Origin: Candidatus Stahliibacteriota bacterium
GTDB lineage: Bacteria > Hydrothermota > Tepidihabitantia > SM23-42
Length of the DNA stretch: 7,745 bases
NCBI GenBank assembly: GCA_030670605.1
Contig: DAOVBK010000062.1
Coordinates: forward strand, 1 to 7,745
Direction: 5' to 3'
Shown piece after piece: positions 6,683 through 7,745 of the stretch. Both the position numbers and the translations under genes were made by a program. Position 1 is the stretch's first letter, and each line of letters starts with the position of its first letter. The notes beneath the pieces are model-generated. The model was not told where the DNA came from. It saw only the letters and a list, made by a program, of their open reading frames with translations, and made no database searches.

Positions 6683-6779
6683 CTCTGCGAGACCTCCGCG
6701 GTCTCCGCGTTCTTCTTATTCGCGTTGATTCGCGTCTACTGTATTCGCGCGCATTTGCGTCCGTTCGCGTCTACTGTAT
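6683..6779. repeat. Array of short GC-rich units (ACGCGAAT-type and CGCGGAG-type) in the lptC-ostA spacer
   Basis: On the plus strand five near-copies of ATTCGCGT start at 6718, 6728, 6743, 6753 and 6763, spaced 10, 15, 10 and 10 bases. Two exact 16-base copies of TTCGCGTCTACTGTAT lie at 6729-6744 and 6764-6779. Beside them are three related units CTCTGCG (6683-6689), CTCCGCG (6694-6700) and CTCCGCG (6703-6709). The second 16-base copy overlaps the last codons of lptC, so the lptC TAG (6771-6773) belongs to the repeat. From memory, similar units recur between genes in many uncultured bacterial genomes; their origin and function are unknown to me. No copy is seen elsewhere in this window. Confidence 0.8.
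6689..6705. repeat. Inverted repeat (hairpin) inside the lptC-ostA spacer
   Basis: GAGACC (6689-6694) and GGTCTC (6700-6705) are perfect inverted repeats around the five-base loop TCCGC, giving a six-base-pair GC-rich stem. It is about 30-46 bases upstream of the ostA-like start on the transcribed strand. No T-run follows it in the direction of the operon, so it is not a classical terminator; it could still affect mRNA stability or translation. Confidence 0.4.
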
Positions 6780-7316
6780 GCTCGGCAGTTCAATCGGTGA
6801 AATCCCCTTTGTCGCACCAATGATCTCTATCTTGTCCAGCCGCGGGTCAGCTCTCAAACCGTTGCCCTCTATGACTGTACTATCCCGCTTCACAATCTTC
6901 ACATATTGATTTGTCATGATAAGCTGAGAATCATTGTGCCAGAAAAGAGAATCAGTAAAGAGTGTTGACGAATCACTGGTAAAGACAACAACACTATCGC
7001 CTACGAGAATATTATGCGTCTTGGTGTTCAACACACCGCCGGGTGCATGTAGTACTGAATACTCAACTTCCTGTTCATCGTAGAAGCGGATTCGCACACT
7101 ATCCACGATAATGATTTCGTTGTAAACGCGAGCATGCTGTGCATCGAGTATCCATAGTTTCTTTCCATTTTCTGTTTCAGTAAGTGAGAACTGCTCTAAT
7201 GTGATTTTTGGTAGCTCCTTAGCCAGTTTTTCAGCAATATCTTCATGTCCACATCCAATGATGCCCAAGAGGAGAATCAGTAAGAATGCCATGATTTCTA
7301 TACGTGCAGTTCTCAT
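6771..7316 (-). CDS. lptC: LPS export protein LptC, predicted lipoprotein form
   Basis: A 181-residue protein from ATG 7316. It starts with a basic n-region (MRTARIEIM), a hydrophobic core and a lipobox GIIGC with C22, so it is predicted to be a lipoprotein; E. coli LptC is instead anchored by a transmembrane helix. The mature part is beta-rich and carries typical LptC phrases: KLWILDAQHARVY, then TDSLFWHNDSQLIMTN, then VKIVKRDSTVIEGNGLRADP near the C-terminus. LptC receives LPS from the LptBFG transporter and passes it to LptA. An in-frame GTG at 7337 and an ATG at 7292 are alternatives; 7316 is preferred because it gives the basic n-region, although no clear Shine-Dalgarno site is seen at any of the three. 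It follows pyrG by 41 bases and is probably cotranscribed. Its final codons and TAG stop lie in the repeat at 6764-6779. Confidence 0.88.
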   Translation of the reverse strand: MRTARIEIMAFLLILLLGIIGCGHEDIAEKLAKELPKITLEQFSLTETENGKKLWILDAQHARVYNEIIIVDSVRIRFYDEQEVEYSVLHAPGGVLNTKTHNILVGDSVVVFTSDSSTLFTDSLFWHNDSQLIMTNQYVKIVKRDSTVIEGNGLRADPRLDKIEIIGATKGISPIELPSIQ

Positions 7317-7357
7317 CGTTGTTTGAAGCAATACCACATAGTGTAAATTACAGTGTA

Positions 7358-7745
7358 TTATGGTTTCTTCACTGACGCTTTGATAAAATGATAGAAAACA
7401 GGGTTTGGCGCCAGTGGTCCTGATGTGAATTCAGGATGAAACTGCGTGCCGAGGTAGAATGGATGGTCACTGAGCTCAGCCATCTCCATAAGCTTTCCAT
7501 TCGGTGACTTTCCGGAAAATACGAGCCCCTTCGTGCTGAGTGCCTTGATGTACTTAGGATTAACTTCATAGCGGTGACGATGACGTTCTTCAATTGCATC
7601 TTTTCCATAAATCTTACGCGCCAGGGTTTTTGGCTCTAAGCGGCATGGCCAGTTTCCCAATCGCATTGTCCCGCCCATATTCTTGATCTTGCGTTGCTCT
7701 GGCAGCAAATCAATCACCGGATATGCAGTGTTGTCATCGAATTCA
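7358..7745 (-). CDS. pyrG: CTP synthase, C-terminal glutaminase part (partial, runs off the right edge)
   Basis: The last 128 residues of CTP synthase, which makes CTP from UTP, ATP and glutamine. The visible part belongs to the class I glutamine amidotransferase domain. YPVIDLLPEQ, then MGGTMRLG, then IEERHRHRYEVN are CTP-synthase signatures, and FHPEF supplies the His (codon 7436-7438) and Glu (codon 7430-7432) of the Cys-His-Glu triad; the Cys is outside the window. The frame continues upstream to the edge (EFDDNTAYPV), so the gene is truncated only by the window. In several Gram-negative groups pyrG lies close to kds and lpt genes. Here lptC follows directly, without kdsA, kdsD or kdsC between them. 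Confidence 0.96.
   Translation of the reverse strand, partial: EFDDNTAYPVIDLLPEQRKIKNMGGTMRLGNWPCRLEPKTLARKIYGKDAIEERHRHRYEVNPKYIKALSTKGLVFSGKSPNGKLMEMAELSDHPFYLGTQFHPEFTSGPLAPNPVFYHFIKASVKKP

Noticed and set aside
6689..6705. GAGACC/GGTCTC hairpin as a rho-independent terminator of lptC
   Set aside because: No T-run follows on the transcribed strand, and termination here would cut off the downstream ostA-like gene and lptB.
6683..6779. CRISPR array
   Set aside because: Units are 8-16 bases with 2-20 base spacing and no unique spacers of normal length; no cas genes are present.
7333..7360. Repeated TACACT after pyrG as a promoter for lptC
   Set aside because: No acceptable -35/-10 pair at a suitable distance from the lptC start; cotranscription with pyrG is simpler.

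Overview
The window looks like chromosomal DNA of a Gram-negative-type (two-membrane) bacterium outside the well-studied proteobacteria. It carries a lipopolysaccharide-export gene set (lptC, an OstA/LptA-like gene, lptB) directly behind pyrG, so an outer membrane with LPS is expected. The set is divergent in ways common in uncultured lineages: LptC looks like a lipoprotein and the OstA-like protein is much longer than E. coli LptA. I suspect a candidate phylum of the WOR-3/Stahlbacteria or FCB type, but this is a weak guess from protein style and gene order. No mobile element, tRNA, rRNA or CRISPR array was seen.

Layout from left to right. Positions 1-99 (minus) hold the start of a small, probably coiled-coil protein with its own sigma70-type promoter at 126-153. 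Positions 160-1683 and 1795-3318 (minus) are two tandem, clearly paralogous polytopic membrane glycosyltransferases of the GT39/ArnT type. Positions 3451-5073 (plus) are a third, more distant enzyme of the same broad class, transcribed divergently. Its 3' end overlaps the 3' end of lptB by 11 bp. Positions 5063-7745 (minus) are lptB, the OstA/LptA-like gene, lptC and the 3' end of pyrG, all co-oriented and in transcription order pyrG-lptC-ostA-lptB.

The three membrane glycosyltransferases probably move sugars from polyprenyl-phosphate carriers onto periplasmic acceptors, which could be lipid A/LPS, another glycan or protein. The Lpt proteins move finished LPS to the outer membrane. The adjacency is suggestive but does not prove a joint pathway.

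Two non-coding features stand out. First, the divergent glycosyltransferase promoters are close to consensus (TTGACA-17-TATAAT on minus, TTGACA-16-TATCAT on plus). Each has exactly six bases between the -10 box and a start codon, which predicts leaderless mRNAs for both genes and moves the start of the middle gene to 3318. Second, the spacer between lptC and the ostA-like gene (6660-6770) is largely made of short GC-rich tandem units related to ACGCGAAT and CGCGGAG. The array runs into lptC and supplies its stop codon, and the spacer is free of stops in the shared frame up to the ostA ATG. I did not find a convincing new multi-gene system.
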